Shown: positions 11,041 to 21,700 of the stretch, one piece after another
Numbering within the stretch: the first letter of the stretch is position 1
Layout: the number at the start of each line of letters is the position of its first letter
DNA from: Cycas panzhihuaensis
Lineage: Eukaryota; Cycadophyta
Direction: 5' to 3'
DNA: 64,000 bases
Assembly: GCA_023213395.1 (NCBI GenBank)
Contig: CM041465.1
Coordinates: 27,287,741 to 27,351,740 of the forward strand
Made by a program: the position numbers and the translations under genes
The notes under the pieces: generated by a model
What the model saw: the letters and a program-made list of their open reading frames with translations, nothing else
What the model was told of the DNA's origin: nothing
Database searches by the model: none

Positions 11041-12060
11041 CCTTAAGACCAAAAAATCCATAAGGATCCATTGCTTTAACATAATAATAAAATAAGTAAA
11101 GGTGATAAAGACAAGGAAAAGTAGATACAAGATGACAAAGGTGAACCTTTAAGTTCTACTTCATCAAAGAAGACTACCACTCTTATAAATACTCCAACAA
11201 AAAGAGCCAATAATCAATTTCACCTTCCTCTTAAAGTTGGGGATACTAAGAGAACTATAAATATGGTGGAGACCACAAAGAGTGAAGGCCCTATCTAAAT
11301 CATCCAGTGATTTGATGGTGAGGAATCTTAAGCCTCTACCCTAATACACCCCCATCCCATTAGGTTTAGGTCTATTCCCTCTAGTATAAAGGATGGATCT
11401 TTCTCCTTGATAGAAGAATTATAGACTATTCTAGTAGGCATATTAGTTATCGATATGCCAAAGTGTTTCCAAGAGCAATGTTAGTTCTTGTTTAATGCAT
11501 TAGGAGTTCCTACGGTAGGTTTTTTCACCAACTTCTATACTTTCTTTTGATCTTGCTACCTTGTCTAATCATTTCATATATGCGATGACTAATATATCTT
11601 GATTTTACATCAAGATTGTCAAGGACGATGTCAATATCAAGTGAGTTATTATTAATAAGGAATCATTTGTTAATGTAATCCCTCTTTATTTTGTTGAAGA
11701 TTTGGAGATTTCTATTTTCAATCCATATGAGTGGATTTGCCAAGGCTATGATAAAAATCAAAAGGTGCCCTTGGGTCAAGTCACTCTTCCTCTTACATTA
11801 GACGAAAAGATAGTTCTTACTAAGCTTACATTATTGTCTTAGTCTTAGAGTATAACATTCTTTTGGGTAGACCATGGATTACCCAAATGTTAGCAGTTTG
11901 TTCTTCCCTCTTTGGAGAACTTAGTTTCATCCATGAGGGACAATTAAAAATTATTAAGTGAAAGCTGAAACCCATTAAATAATCAATTGCTCTTATTGAG
12001 ACTTTTCTAGAACCTAGTAAATCCTCTAACTCTACGGAGTATTTCTTTTAGTCACTTGGT
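11041..12060 (+). pseudogene. Tat-1 protease region
   Basis: After a degenerate stretch following gag comes a Tat-type aspartic protease region. The N-terminal segment near 11400 (FSLIEEL) parallels LFSIVDEL in Tat-2. The clearest landmark is EYNILLGRPWITQM followed by FIHEGQLKIIK at about 11845-11960, matching LLLGRPWLDP...VHEGQVKV in Tat-2. The catalytic D-S/T-G is not preserved in readable form. The protein would process Gag-Pol. Multiple stops and frameshifts are present. Confidence 0.72.
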
Positions 12061-12990
12061 TTAGGTTAATACTTTGCTATTAAAGCCCCTTCTACTTACC
12101 TAGAAGTAAAAGATGTGGATTTAGTTGAGATTGTTCCTTTTTCATCAGGCTCCTTATCTATTCCCATGCCTTCAAACTCAACTGACTAGTCTTTAGCTTC
12201 ATTTTCTTCTTTAGTTTCTAATGAAGGAATAACATCTTATTCTATCATATCTCATGGAGGTCCATCCCTAACTAGGATTACTAGCATAAATACCTTCTCT
12301 CTTATTTAGGCTTATCTCTCACATGTTTTATGCTTGTCCTTAGGGGCAAATATAGTGGTTCCTCCTATTACTAGTTCTTTATTAACTACTTCTTCAATTT
12401 TAGTTATGCATGATTTGTATGTTGATATTCCCCCGTATTTCTCTCATTCCTCTTTATTTAAGATATGGTTGAATAGACATGAGAGGAAGATATTGTTACA
12501 TTGACACCTAGATTTAGAGTCAAGGGGTGAAGATATTGATTCACTTGAGATAGGCCAAAATAGTAGCAACACCTCCACTAGAGTATGAGAAGTTAATTCT
12601 ATCTCCATTATTTCTTTGCCTTCCTGTCCTCACATGGATCCTTATCCATCTTCTCTCATCCTGATATCTTGGTTTAACCATGATTGTGGTATCAATCATT
12701 AAAACTTTAACCAAGCTTTTACTTTAATTTGGGAGTTCATTGATAGGCCTATTTTCTTTTTTCTTCAATTATTGAGTTTGTTCCTACCTATCCAAACTCT
12801 TTGGTTGATCCTCTTTTACTTCTTATGCCTCTCTCTCTCTCTCTCTCAACCCAAAAAACTTATCCTCATTAATCTCTTCCATCTAGACTATTTTAAAAAT
12901 GATGAGGTGATCATAGATCATCTAGTAGGTTCATCTCCTAGTCTCCCTAATGAACATCATAAGTTAGATTTTTTTTAAGTTATAGTTAAT
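12061..12990 (+). other. Tat-1 protease-to-RT linker, degenerate
   Basis: This is Ser/Pro/acidic linker sequence between protease and RT, as in Tat-3a (45341-45856), but without a readable domain. It contains a short CT dinucleotide repeat at 12833-12846. The 68-codon open frame at 12772-12978 is part of this linker, not a separate gene. Confidence 0.45.
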
Positions 12991-13325
12991 CATTTTTAAC
13001 CCCAGGAGTCTATTTCTTCAATAGAGCTTACCTCTCCTCATTTTAAGGAAGGAAATGTAATTCTTATGGAATAATTCATTGATATAGGTTTAGAGATAGA
13101 GGATTTTCCTAAAATTATCAAGTTAGAAGCTAGTTGTACTCTTTAAGAGATCACTCGGTTTAAGGATCTTTTTTATGAGTTCTGCTTAGTTTTCATGTGG
13201 GACTATAAAGATATGTGTGGCCTTGACTTCTAAGTCATTAAACATAATATTATAGTAATTCCTGACATAAAACCTAAGTAATAAAAATAATGCCCTATCC
13301 ACCCATGCATCTTAGAACTTGAGAA
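12991..13325 (+). pseudogene. Tat-1 reverse transcriptase, N-terminal stub only
   Basis: The conserved lead-in to Tat RT can be read: a DFPKIIKLEASCTL-like segment, LFYEFCLVFMWDYKDMCGLD, then VIKHNI...PDIKPK and HPCILELE. It corresponds to the F-W-Y-DM-GLD...H...KP...HP segment that precedes the RT palm, also seen as MWDYSDMKGI in Tat-3a. The sequence then leaves RT abruptly. Fingers, palm, the F/YMDD catalytic motif, RNase H and the integrase core are all absent. Stops at KPK*, K* and similar sites reflect CAR to TAR changes. Confidence 0.78.
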
Positions 13326-13615
13326 ATCAGACGAGACTCACTTATAAGCCTTGAAAAATAATATGGTGTCCAAGGCTAGGATCCAAGCTACATATGATAG
13401 GTAGATTAGACCTAGGAAGTTCAATGTTGGTGATAAAGTCTTAAAGTTAGAATATTTATATGATAAGCAATGTAAATTTTCTCCCAAATGGATGGAACTC
13501 TTTCTAGTAATTAAAGATTTAACTAACAAAGCTTATCAAATTTTGACATTGGAAGGATTATAATTTAAGAGGCTAGTTAATTCTTAGTATCTAAGAAAGT
13601 TTTATGCCTAATAGC
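13326..13615 (+). pseudogene. Tat-1 integrase C-terminal domain joined to the RT stub
   Basis: Directly after the RT stub the translation is ALKNNMVSKARIQATYDR, then RPRKFNVGDKVLK, FSPKWMELFLVIKD, AYQIL and LVNSQYLRKFYA (stops read through as Gln). This is the end of a gypsy integrase, equivalent to the family pattern YDKKVRPRxFxxGDLVLK...GKFxPxWEGPY...VNxxxLKxYY. There is no catalytic core upstream, so an internal deletion joined RT to the integrase tail within a few bases of 13326. Confidence 0.8.
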
Positions 13616-14640
13616 ATGCATTCATCCCCTCTAAAACAAGGATAAACTACATCTCCAAAACTTTTTTCTTTGTCTAATGAGCTAAAACTATGGGCAAACT
13701 CCTCTTCTTTCTAGTCTTTCTTGCTTTTTACTAAGTATTGTTGTGCTTTTATGAGAGATCCTACTCATGATCATGTAAGCCTTTTGATCTTTCTAGCCTC
13801 TATATTGATTATGAGTTTGCTATCACTATATTTGTATCTCCTTCTCTTTTGAGTTATGTACTCAAAGGAGAACTTGGGCCCCCAACCTTATTTGATTTTC
13901 ATCCTAGAAAGAGAAATATTTTTGTTAGCTTCAAGTATCTAGTCGTTAGTTGAGATCATATCTCTATTTATTAGTGTTTTACCTTAAGGATTCCTTTTTA
14001 GTCATATATCACCTATTGTTCTTCCATTTTCATTATCCTTAGTTCTCTCTATTGATCTTTTAAAGTGGATACTCATTCTACCACCTTCCTTTTATATTTA
14101 GAGACATTGTGATTTTAATCTCCCTTATTTTTATAGTTCAATCCCTAAGGAGATTGGTCTTTGTTTTATTCTAGATTCTATTAAAAAGGATAAATCCTTA
14201 CTATGTTGAATGAAAGAAATTTATGATTCGATGATTATGGTTCCTTTCTTGTAAAAAGGGAAATAAGTAAAAGTGGAAGTAAAAAAAAAAAAAGGAAGGA
14301 AAGAGAAGAAAGTAAAAAAGAAAAGTATATTATTGTCATCCTCTTTTAATCCAAGGCAAGTTGCATGATGGCTTTGTCCTCACCTATCTATCTATAGGTT
14401 AGGTTCATTTTGATGAGTCATTTAGGATTTTGGATCTAGCTGCTTGGGTCCACCATGACCTTAGTTACAATCGAACCCTAGTTGACCCATTGCTAGTGTT
14501 AATCATAATCATCCTAATTATGTTTCAACTTTTTCTTTACGACAGTCAAATTAGTTTTATTTATTACCATCTCCTTATCAATTAATTTTTGTACCTTCCT
14601 CTATTTATTACACTATCTCCAAACTTGAATCCTATTATTC
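13616..14640 (+). other. Tat-1 downstream spacer, nothing recognised
   Basis: AT-rich sequence with poly-A at 14280-14294. It holds a single copy of the motif TAATGAGCTAAAACTATG (13675-13692) that forms the array at 28438-28900. I see no gene or structured RNA. Confidence 0.5.
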
Positions 14641-15060
14641 CTATGGCATTGAGTATATTCACCTATGGAGGTAGTAGGGAAAACAAAGGACCGTCAGCTT
14701 CTACATGAGTAGTTTATGACCAACCAAGAAATCCTCTCATTTCCATGGGATCTTTTGTACCTAGGGAAACTAATAATGAAGTTGAATATTATGTTGTTAT
14801 AGGAGCCTTATCTAATATATCTCACTTTTATCTTGGACTTATTACTATATATGCTGACTCCCCAGTTGTAGTTTATCAATTGGTTGAGATGTATCGGGCT
14901 TATTCTTCATGACTCCTTTTCCTTTATTATTAGGGTTCATCATTATTGTCCTCTTTTGTTTGAGTTACCATTTAGTACATACCTCATTTTCTGAACTTTG
15001 AAGTTGATGCTTTTATTTCCTCTATATTAGATGATCATTTTGCTTGACTTTCATCTTTTA
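14641..15060 (+). pseudogene. Tat-1 extra RNase H, downstream of integrase
   Basis: A continuous frame with one early stop reads FTYGGSRENKGPSAS, RNPLISMGSF, RETNNEVEYYVVIGAL, then ITIYADSPVVVYQLVEMYRA and, after a gap of stops, YIPHFLNFEVDAF. This is an RNase H fold: beta-hairpin DGGSxGNPGPA, the glutamate in NNExEYxAxIxAL, the aspartate in YxDSxxVVxQ, and the C-terminal IPRxxNxEADAL. The first catalytic aspartate (DGGS) is Tyr here and the last aspartate is kept (EVDAF). It is separate from the RT-linked RNase H, which is deleted. Its place after the integrase end is notable. Confidence 0.82.
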
Positions 15061-16899
15061 GTTGGGGGCATCCCACTCTGGAATGAGTATAAATTACCAC
15101 TCCATAACAAGTATAAACTATCAGTTTGGGAAGTTTTAGATTTGAGTAGTTTGAGGACTAGGATAATAAGTGAAAGATTCAAATGGAGTATTTGATAGGG
15201 ATAGACCCATGTGGGAATCTTAGGCTATGGAGGATCTTGGCAGGGAGAAGTCCCTAAAAGCTTCTTGTCTGTAGAAGGAGCCAAAGAGGAATCTAATATA
15301 CTCAAATGGCTAGTTGTTTATTAGGTGAGATTAACTTTTCATTTATCAAATAACTTATTTTATTCATGAATCATTATATAAATATGGATTTCATTCTATA
15401 TTTATATAATCTATCAGGAGTATGATATGAGTTTCTTATTGGGGGATTTATATCATTCCATCTTATGCTTTTATAAACCTATTACCATTTGTTTGAAGTG
15501 GTTTTAAATTTATAAAAATAGAATAAGTAAACCTTTCACCTACTTCCTTTTATCTTTTATTTTCTTCTTTTTCTTCACTCTTTCTTGTGATCTTTTTCTT
15601 TTCTAAACCATTATACTTTAGAATGAGCACAAACTATCCTATACTCTAGAATGAGTATAAACTATCATATATTTATCATGGAAAAAAAAATAAAAAAAAG
15701 TATATAACTAAAAAAGAAAAAAAAAGTAAAAAATGATAAAATTTATTGCATGTTTCTTTGGACAATCAAGTTGATAAATATATCCTATGCTCAAGTTAAA
15801 AAGGGAAATAAGGGGTAAAAAGGGTTTAGAGACAAGTATTCATACATAAGCTTTTAAGAGGAAATGATCCATATATATATACATAACAAAGGTATAGTAC
15901 ATCTATCACTTATGTGACTCATGATACATACTGAAGCTCATTAAATACCTCTTATCTCTCTCCTATCTCCCTATATAGTATATCATACATTCATCTTTAT
16001 GACCCTTGATGAGATCCTTCAAGTGCACCTGGATCTACTCTCCCCCTCTTACCCAAAGTCTCCTCATGTGTAGACTCACAATGAAGTAGGAGGTGGTGTC
16101 GTCCCTGCTATACAGTTGCACTCACTGATGGAGTATATCGGTCTCCCACCTGAGCCAATGTCATCCTCTGCAAGTGCCATCTCTCATTTTCACCTACCTT
16201 AAGCTCTAGTTCTTGCATCCTCAACTCCACCCTCATGTCTATATAGAGGTCTCGAGCTTAATGTGCATGGCTATAATAATCAATATGACATTCTAATACT
16301 TTGTGATTCACTATATTCCATGCTAGCACCTCTTCCAATGCTGGAATATAGGGGAAGATCACCTCTAATATACTCTACACCTCCCTCAAGATCACCACCT
16401 CATCACCTACCTAATGAAAACATACAATCTATGATAAGTTCCTTGGAAGAGAAAGTCCTAAAAGAGTAACTAAGTATGACGTGATGTAAAAAAAAAAATC
16501 AATGAAATAACATACCTGGTGATCCCCCTCCACCTACTGCCTCTGCACCTAACACCTCCTCCATTAGTGGTACCTCTCCCCCTTGTGACTCGTGGGGAAC
16601 CTCCTAAGCAACCTCGCCTTCTCTTGCTCTACTCTTTCCATCCTTGACTTATCCATCCATTGATCCTAGCTCCATGCTCTATATGGAGCCTCATCTCCCC
16701 TCCACAAGTGTTCCACCTCCTCTCCCAAGCACCTGATGACTCCCTCCTACTTCACCATTAGATGATGCACCTCCTATGCCTCCTTGTCCTATCTTCCCAT
16801 CACCCTTGCCACCTCTCCCATCTTTTCCTCCTCCATCTTGCCTTCTCCTTCTCCTTTAACTAGTTGTACGAACCTCCTCTAATGTTGCCCTCTCTGTAA
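15061..16899 (+). other. Tat-1 spacer between RNase H and antisense PMD
   Basis: AT-rich up to about 16000, then pyrimidine-rich on the + strand from about 16020 to 16900. Short motifs like AATGAGTATAAACTATCA recur at 15087, 15622 and 15648. The pyrimidine-rich part, read on the - strand, would encode a Glu/Arg/Lys-rich tail like the one that follows the PMD gene in Tat-3b, so it is probably the C-terminal part of the antisense gene. No other domain is visible. Confidence 0.4.
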
Positions 16900-17760
16900 C
16901 ATCTATCTCAACATCACTCTAGACTAGAAGTCCTACATAGGCATCCTCCACTAGCTACCTCCTTGTCATCTTGTTGAGGAGAGGGCTATGAGTACTCCTC
17001 ATCATGATCACTGGCCTATTGTAGATCTGTGACTTCGTGTACCACCTATTCATCCATAGGTCCATCATCGTTAGTTCTCCTGGCTCACCTTTTGGTCTCA
17101 TGAGTGGAATGTAGTCATATAACCAACACATCAACATAGACCTGTAAGAAAATCTATACCTCATCATCCTCCTAAATAGTGACTAATACTATCTATTATG
17201 TACTATCCCCAATTGATCCAAATCCCCTAATTGCATCTCGTACCGCTCCTATCCATTGAGATGGAATTCCTATGAAGTTTTAGATTTTGGCTATCCTATA
17301 AATGATGATCAAAGCAATGATCCTCTATGCTATCAGGATACCATCTACTGTCCTAATAGCCTCCACTGAGATCCCATGTTAGTTTATCTAATTAGTGAAT
17401 CCTATTAGGTACTCACTACATGCCATCTAGTACTCCTCATCTATCACTTTGATGAGTTTGATTCTCTCTCTATACTAGCTAAACCCCAGGATCCTCTCCA
17501 CATCCCTTAGACTAATCTCAATCTCTCCAATGGCTTGTATCCAAAATGCATTGTGCCCTAGGACCCAACAACTAACAAAATCATGTAAAATCTCATGCTC
17601 TATGATAAGCTGGGTGGATCCACTTACCCATGAGAGTCCACATGCTCCTAAAATCCCCCCACCTTACCTCATATAATTGGATCATAAACTCCCTAATGGC
17701 CATACCCTCATTCTCACGCATCTCCACCCTCTCCAGGGCCTATATCACATCATCAAGATC
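16900..17760 (-). pseudogene. Antisense plant mobile domain (PMD) gene remnant in Tat-1
   Basis: Read on the - strand, 17400-17560 gives HNAFWIQAIGEIEISLRDVERILGF, matching the PMD signature HTFHLPxGEMTVTLxDVxxLLGL. WLYDYIPLMRPKGEP at about 17070-17130 matches the W-(E/D)-(H/Y)-(I/F)-P-xx-RP segment in the later part of PMD proteins. Stops break the frame several times. PMD proteins (MAIN/MAIL1 group) act in plant nuclei in gene silencing and genome stability, and PMD genes are known to be carried by gypsy and Mutator-like elements. Here it lies opposite to the element's own genes, as in Tat-3b. Confidence 0.65.
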
Positions 17761-17904
17761 GTGTTAGTTCCCTTACTATTTAAAAGAAAATTATTTTTTA
17801 AAGGTTGTTTAAGAAAAAATTTAAAAGTATGGCTAGGTAACTAAAAATGTGATTTCATAATAAAAAAATGTGATTTCGTAGTAAAAAACATGATTTCCCC
17901 TTAG

Positions 17905-17909
17905 GGTTC
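17905..17909. repeat. Tat-2 left target-site duplication
   Basis: GGTTC, repeated exactly at 27851-27855. The match fixes both ends of Tat-2. Confidence 0.93.
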
Positions 17910-20455
17910 TGTTTCCCGGCTATCGGGAATGGACTCGGGACGCATCGACACAGGTTAGTGCAGGTATATGTTCTTACTTTTCTTACTTATGATTGCTAAG
18001 GTGATTGGGAATGGTTTGATTGACATGTGCCTGTCCATATGCACCTGTTTGATTGCTTGTTCATTATGCATGTGCCTAACGGCACCTTTTAGCCTATGTG
18101 ACTCACAGTAGGGGCATTCATCGTGAATCGACACCATATGGCGTACAACCACCCACAGCGTCTCCATGGTCTTTGGATGCTTTTGCCACTGTTTATGCGT
18201 GTTCTGGCGTGCGCTTATGTTGCAAACCCTTTCTAAGCTGGTTTAACCCTTAGTTAGGTCTTTTGCACTGCTTGAGTACATGCCCATGACCTAAAGCGCT
18301 CTTGACTAATGTATTTTGAGTTTAACTTATGATTTTACCTTAAAGACACGATTTCTTACTTTAATTTTACATTTTTGGATTTGGTTCGTCTGCGATAAAT
18401 TAAGCGATCTGCGGAGTTCCGGGCGGTACCGGTCGTCTGCGCGATAAACTTAGCGATGCAGCTAAGTTTATCGCAGATGCGGCTTAAAATTTAAAAAAAA
18501 CGCGGACGATGCCGCGATTTTTCGTGAGCTGCGCGTGGCTCTAACAGTTGGGCGCGAGGCCCCCAAGCGTTCACTTGCTTCACTCAAGACATAAAAACTC
18601 TTTTTTCACTCATTTGCCTCATTATGATTATTGAATGAATTTTTCTACTCTCTACTAGACTCTCCTCTCAAGTTTTCTTTACAAAAGACAAGACAAACAA
18701 ACAAGAACAAGAGACACCTTTCAACAGCTGTGGGACAGAGGCACCAAGGGCAGCTATTCTTTGGAGATCTGGGCCATTCACGCCTCACAGAGCTCCAATA
18801 CAAGCACTCTTCCTCCTCACACATATTGAAGGCCTCCAAGAGGATTTTGCACCAAGAAAACCATTGCAAGGGACCATTTCCATCTCACTTTCTTGCATGA
18901 GGCTCCACCACTCCTCTCTCTTGCAAGGGACATGCTACATTGCTTCATAGGCATCTCTTGGACCGCTGCTCCAAGTTGCCAAGTGCCTACATGCACTCCT
19001 TCTTCACCATTAGAGGTATTTGGTGTCATTTCTTAAGTGTTTTTGCTTGCTTTTTTGTATTATTTTACTTGCAACTCTTTGCTTCCTTTTGTATATGTAT
19101 TCTCTTGGTTTCCCTTAGCCATTTGATGCAAGGAACCATAGTATTTATGGCCTATTAGAGTGTTACCCAAGGATAGGCTTAGTTTCCCATTTTTCTTCCA
19201 CTCATCCTTCTTCTCCCATCCTTCTCTTTCGCCATTTCTTGGGCAAACCAAGCATAAAGGGTTACACGAGGGTTTGAGGGAGATAGGCGGGGTTCCGTCC
19301 CCATTGCCGTCCTACTCCCCAAGGGTTAGTCCCTTTTTCCTCTCCCCTTTACCTCCCGCTTTGCTTAAGAAATAGGGCTAGAGGTTTTGGAGAATCGGTT
19401 GAGTGCTTACTTTGGCTTATGCTACCCGTTGCTCCATGATCCTTCTTGTTGCATGCTAGCATCATTTCCCTTACATTCGTGGAGACCTCTCGTGGGTGAG
19501 TTAGCCATCCCGAGGTTATACTCAACCCCATTCGGTGCGTTTGTGGTGTATGACCACGGCATGCCCGTCATATGACGTTGTTTCTTTTATTGCATGATAT
19601 TGCTTAACTATGTCCTTTTAGCTTAGTTTGCTTTACTTGCAACATATATACATATATCTTTTGTATCTCGTAGCCCTCTTTCGAGAGGAAGGTATTACCT
19701 TATTTGCTTGCGAGCGTTGAACAAAGGCGCATAGGGTCGACCCATTCTTGGGTCGACGCTTGTTTAATCGTTCTCCCTTTTGTTTATGTCGCTTTGAGCT
19801 TTATTTTCTATCGTTTCAGTTTAGTTAGTGTTTATTTGCTTTCGGGGAGGTAAGTGATCCCCCATCACCGCTTGCAACCGACGTCGCATACGAGGAGGAC
19901 GACGGGAGGAAGCGCAACCGTGGACGGACACCTGCGTCTCAGCCCAACCGCCGGATCCAGGTATTCTCCGCTCACCCTTCATACTCCTTTTTCTCGCTCT
20001 TACGTTTCTTTACGCTTGCTTTGGTAGTTAGAGAAATATAAGAAAAAGGAAAAGAAATAACTATTTATTTTGTACTTGCTTTTTGCTTTACATTTGCTTT
20101 ACGTGCGCTTTCTTTGCTACACCCTACACACTATAGTGTCTGAGATTCTTTGACCGACCCCCCTTTAGCCGCTCTTGCATATATCTTACCTGCGACACGT
20201 TTGGTTGGTTACCCTTCGCCGCTTTCTCATTGCCTTGAGAAGTAGCGGCGTCAAGTTCCTTTTCCCCTTCCCGCCATCCAAGAAGGTAGGAGGTCTCGCC
20301 TTGCGGCTACACGGAAGCAACCAGCACCTTGCGATCCGTGCAGCGCTCGGCGCCGCAGGGCGTCCGCGGTATGATCCTCGTTCTTTAGCCTATTAGCCAC
20401 TGTGGTTTTGTGTCCTTCCGCTAGGCGTTGGATCATTGCCGTGGAGAGCGTTTCA
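17910..20455 (+). repeat. Tat-2 5' LTR
   Basis: Paired with 25317-27850. A weak TATA-like ACATAAAAAC lies at 18589-18598, near the point where the two LTRs become almost identical, and could mark the promoter. Long AT-rich stretches are identical between the LTRs, while CpG-dense parts (about 18380-18560 and 19830-20380) differ by many short indels. Open frames on both strands here are LTR sequence. Confidence 0.93.
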
Positions 20456-20458
20456 CTT

Positions 20459-20476
20459 TGGCGACCATCTTGGGGC
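20459..20476 (+). other. Tat-2 primer-binding site
   Basis: TGGCGACCATCTTGGGGC starts three bases after the LTR end. It is the same class as TGGCAACCATACTAGGGA in Tat-3a (55243-55260, - strand) and the Tat-1 site. Confidence 0.85.
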
Positions 20477-20599
20477 GCCGATGGGGAGCTAGATCACTTC
20501 CCCTTCGTGTTGGTGCTCTTGCCTTTAGGTAGGCTCGCATTTTGTGTTTTGAGTTGGGCAACCCCAGCGGGTTTGCGATCTTTCCTTCCTTTTCCTTTT

Positions 20600-21700
20600 C
20601 GCTTTTTCTAACAACGCTCGCGGGCGTTGCATGCGACGTTTCGCAGCTTGCGGGGTTTCTGGGTTGTTAGAAGACCAATCGTCGCGTTTCATTCCATCGT
20701 TGAGCCCGTTTCGTGATGGAAGGTTACCGTCCGATTGGGCCTACCATCACCATGACTTGAGAACTCATGAGTTCCCTTCGTCTGCTCCGGAATCCACCCG
20801 TGAGGCGAGGATTCCATCTATTACCACGATGACCATTTCCACCGAAGATTTTGAGCCTTCCACTCATGTAGCGGAAGATCCGGCTACTCGTGAGACCCGC
20901 CACCCCACCGGGCGAGCCTTACGAGGCGCCACTGAGGTCCCCTACCTTCAAGTCCCTTCGACCTCGTTTGGCTATGAGGATACCCCTCCCAAGCCGAGGC
21001 GCTTAGCGAGTACTCGGCGATTCGCCAACCGCCTCTAGATGGTTAACGGAGATGCTACATAGCGTGGCGACTTCCTCATCCATGCCCGCGTCATCTACGA
21101 CGATTGATACGTCCGTCCGCGCACACACGTCCTATGCCGTGTCTACCCCGGCTCTAAGGCGAGTGTTGCGTTTGCGATTCTAGTCGTGGTCCCACTTCCT
21201 CGGGACCTGCGGCGCATCTTTCCCTCAACTCGGGGTTAGTATGCCTTGCTCAAACCAAAGCGCGTGCCACCGCCGAACGTGGCGCGCGTTCCCTAGTAGG
21301 CCTCGAGGCCTGCTTAGCGCCGCCACTTGACCATGTAGGACCCACTCCTACGTATGTCCGAACGGTTGGTGGTCCTTCTCTTACGTGCCCCGGGCTACAC
21401 GTCACAACCTTGGGGCGGGCGAAACCACCTCCTGCCATGGGTGGACGTTGCACCCATATGGGGTCGCGCCACCTCGGTGGCCCATATGGGCAAAACCCGG
21501 TCCCTCACCCCTGTTTCAGGCGTCGGTAGCGACTCCTGCTGCTGCGTCGGCCTGAGGGAGCGCCTCCTTTCCGAACATCTACCGCGGACCCCCTTCCCAC
21601 AAGGGTGTTTCCTCAAGGAGGATGGGACCGACACCCCCATCCGTTCCTTTGCGGTTGTCGATCCCTTAGCCTGAGCAAGGACACGTCCTTTCGTGGACTA
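20600..21700 (+). pseudogene. Tat-2 leader ORF / gag N-terminal region
   Basis: An open segment of 135 codons (20631-21038) is Ser/Pro/Arg-rich and contains LQVPSTSFGYED, matching LEVPSTSYDRVD in the Tat-3a leader (46899-47411, - strand). Further on, PIWGRATSVAHMGK and a following segment (about 21450-21540) also have counterparts in Tat-3a (about 46600-46690). This is the variable N-terminal part of Tat gag. No enzymatic domain is visible. Frame changes every few hundred bases interrupt it, mostly in CpG-rich stretches, so some may be sequence errors. Confidence 0.6.

Noticed and set aside
18631-19575. Short open frames repeated near 26040-26664
   Set aside because: They lie in the two Tat-2 LTRs and change frame between copies; they are non-coding LTR sequence.
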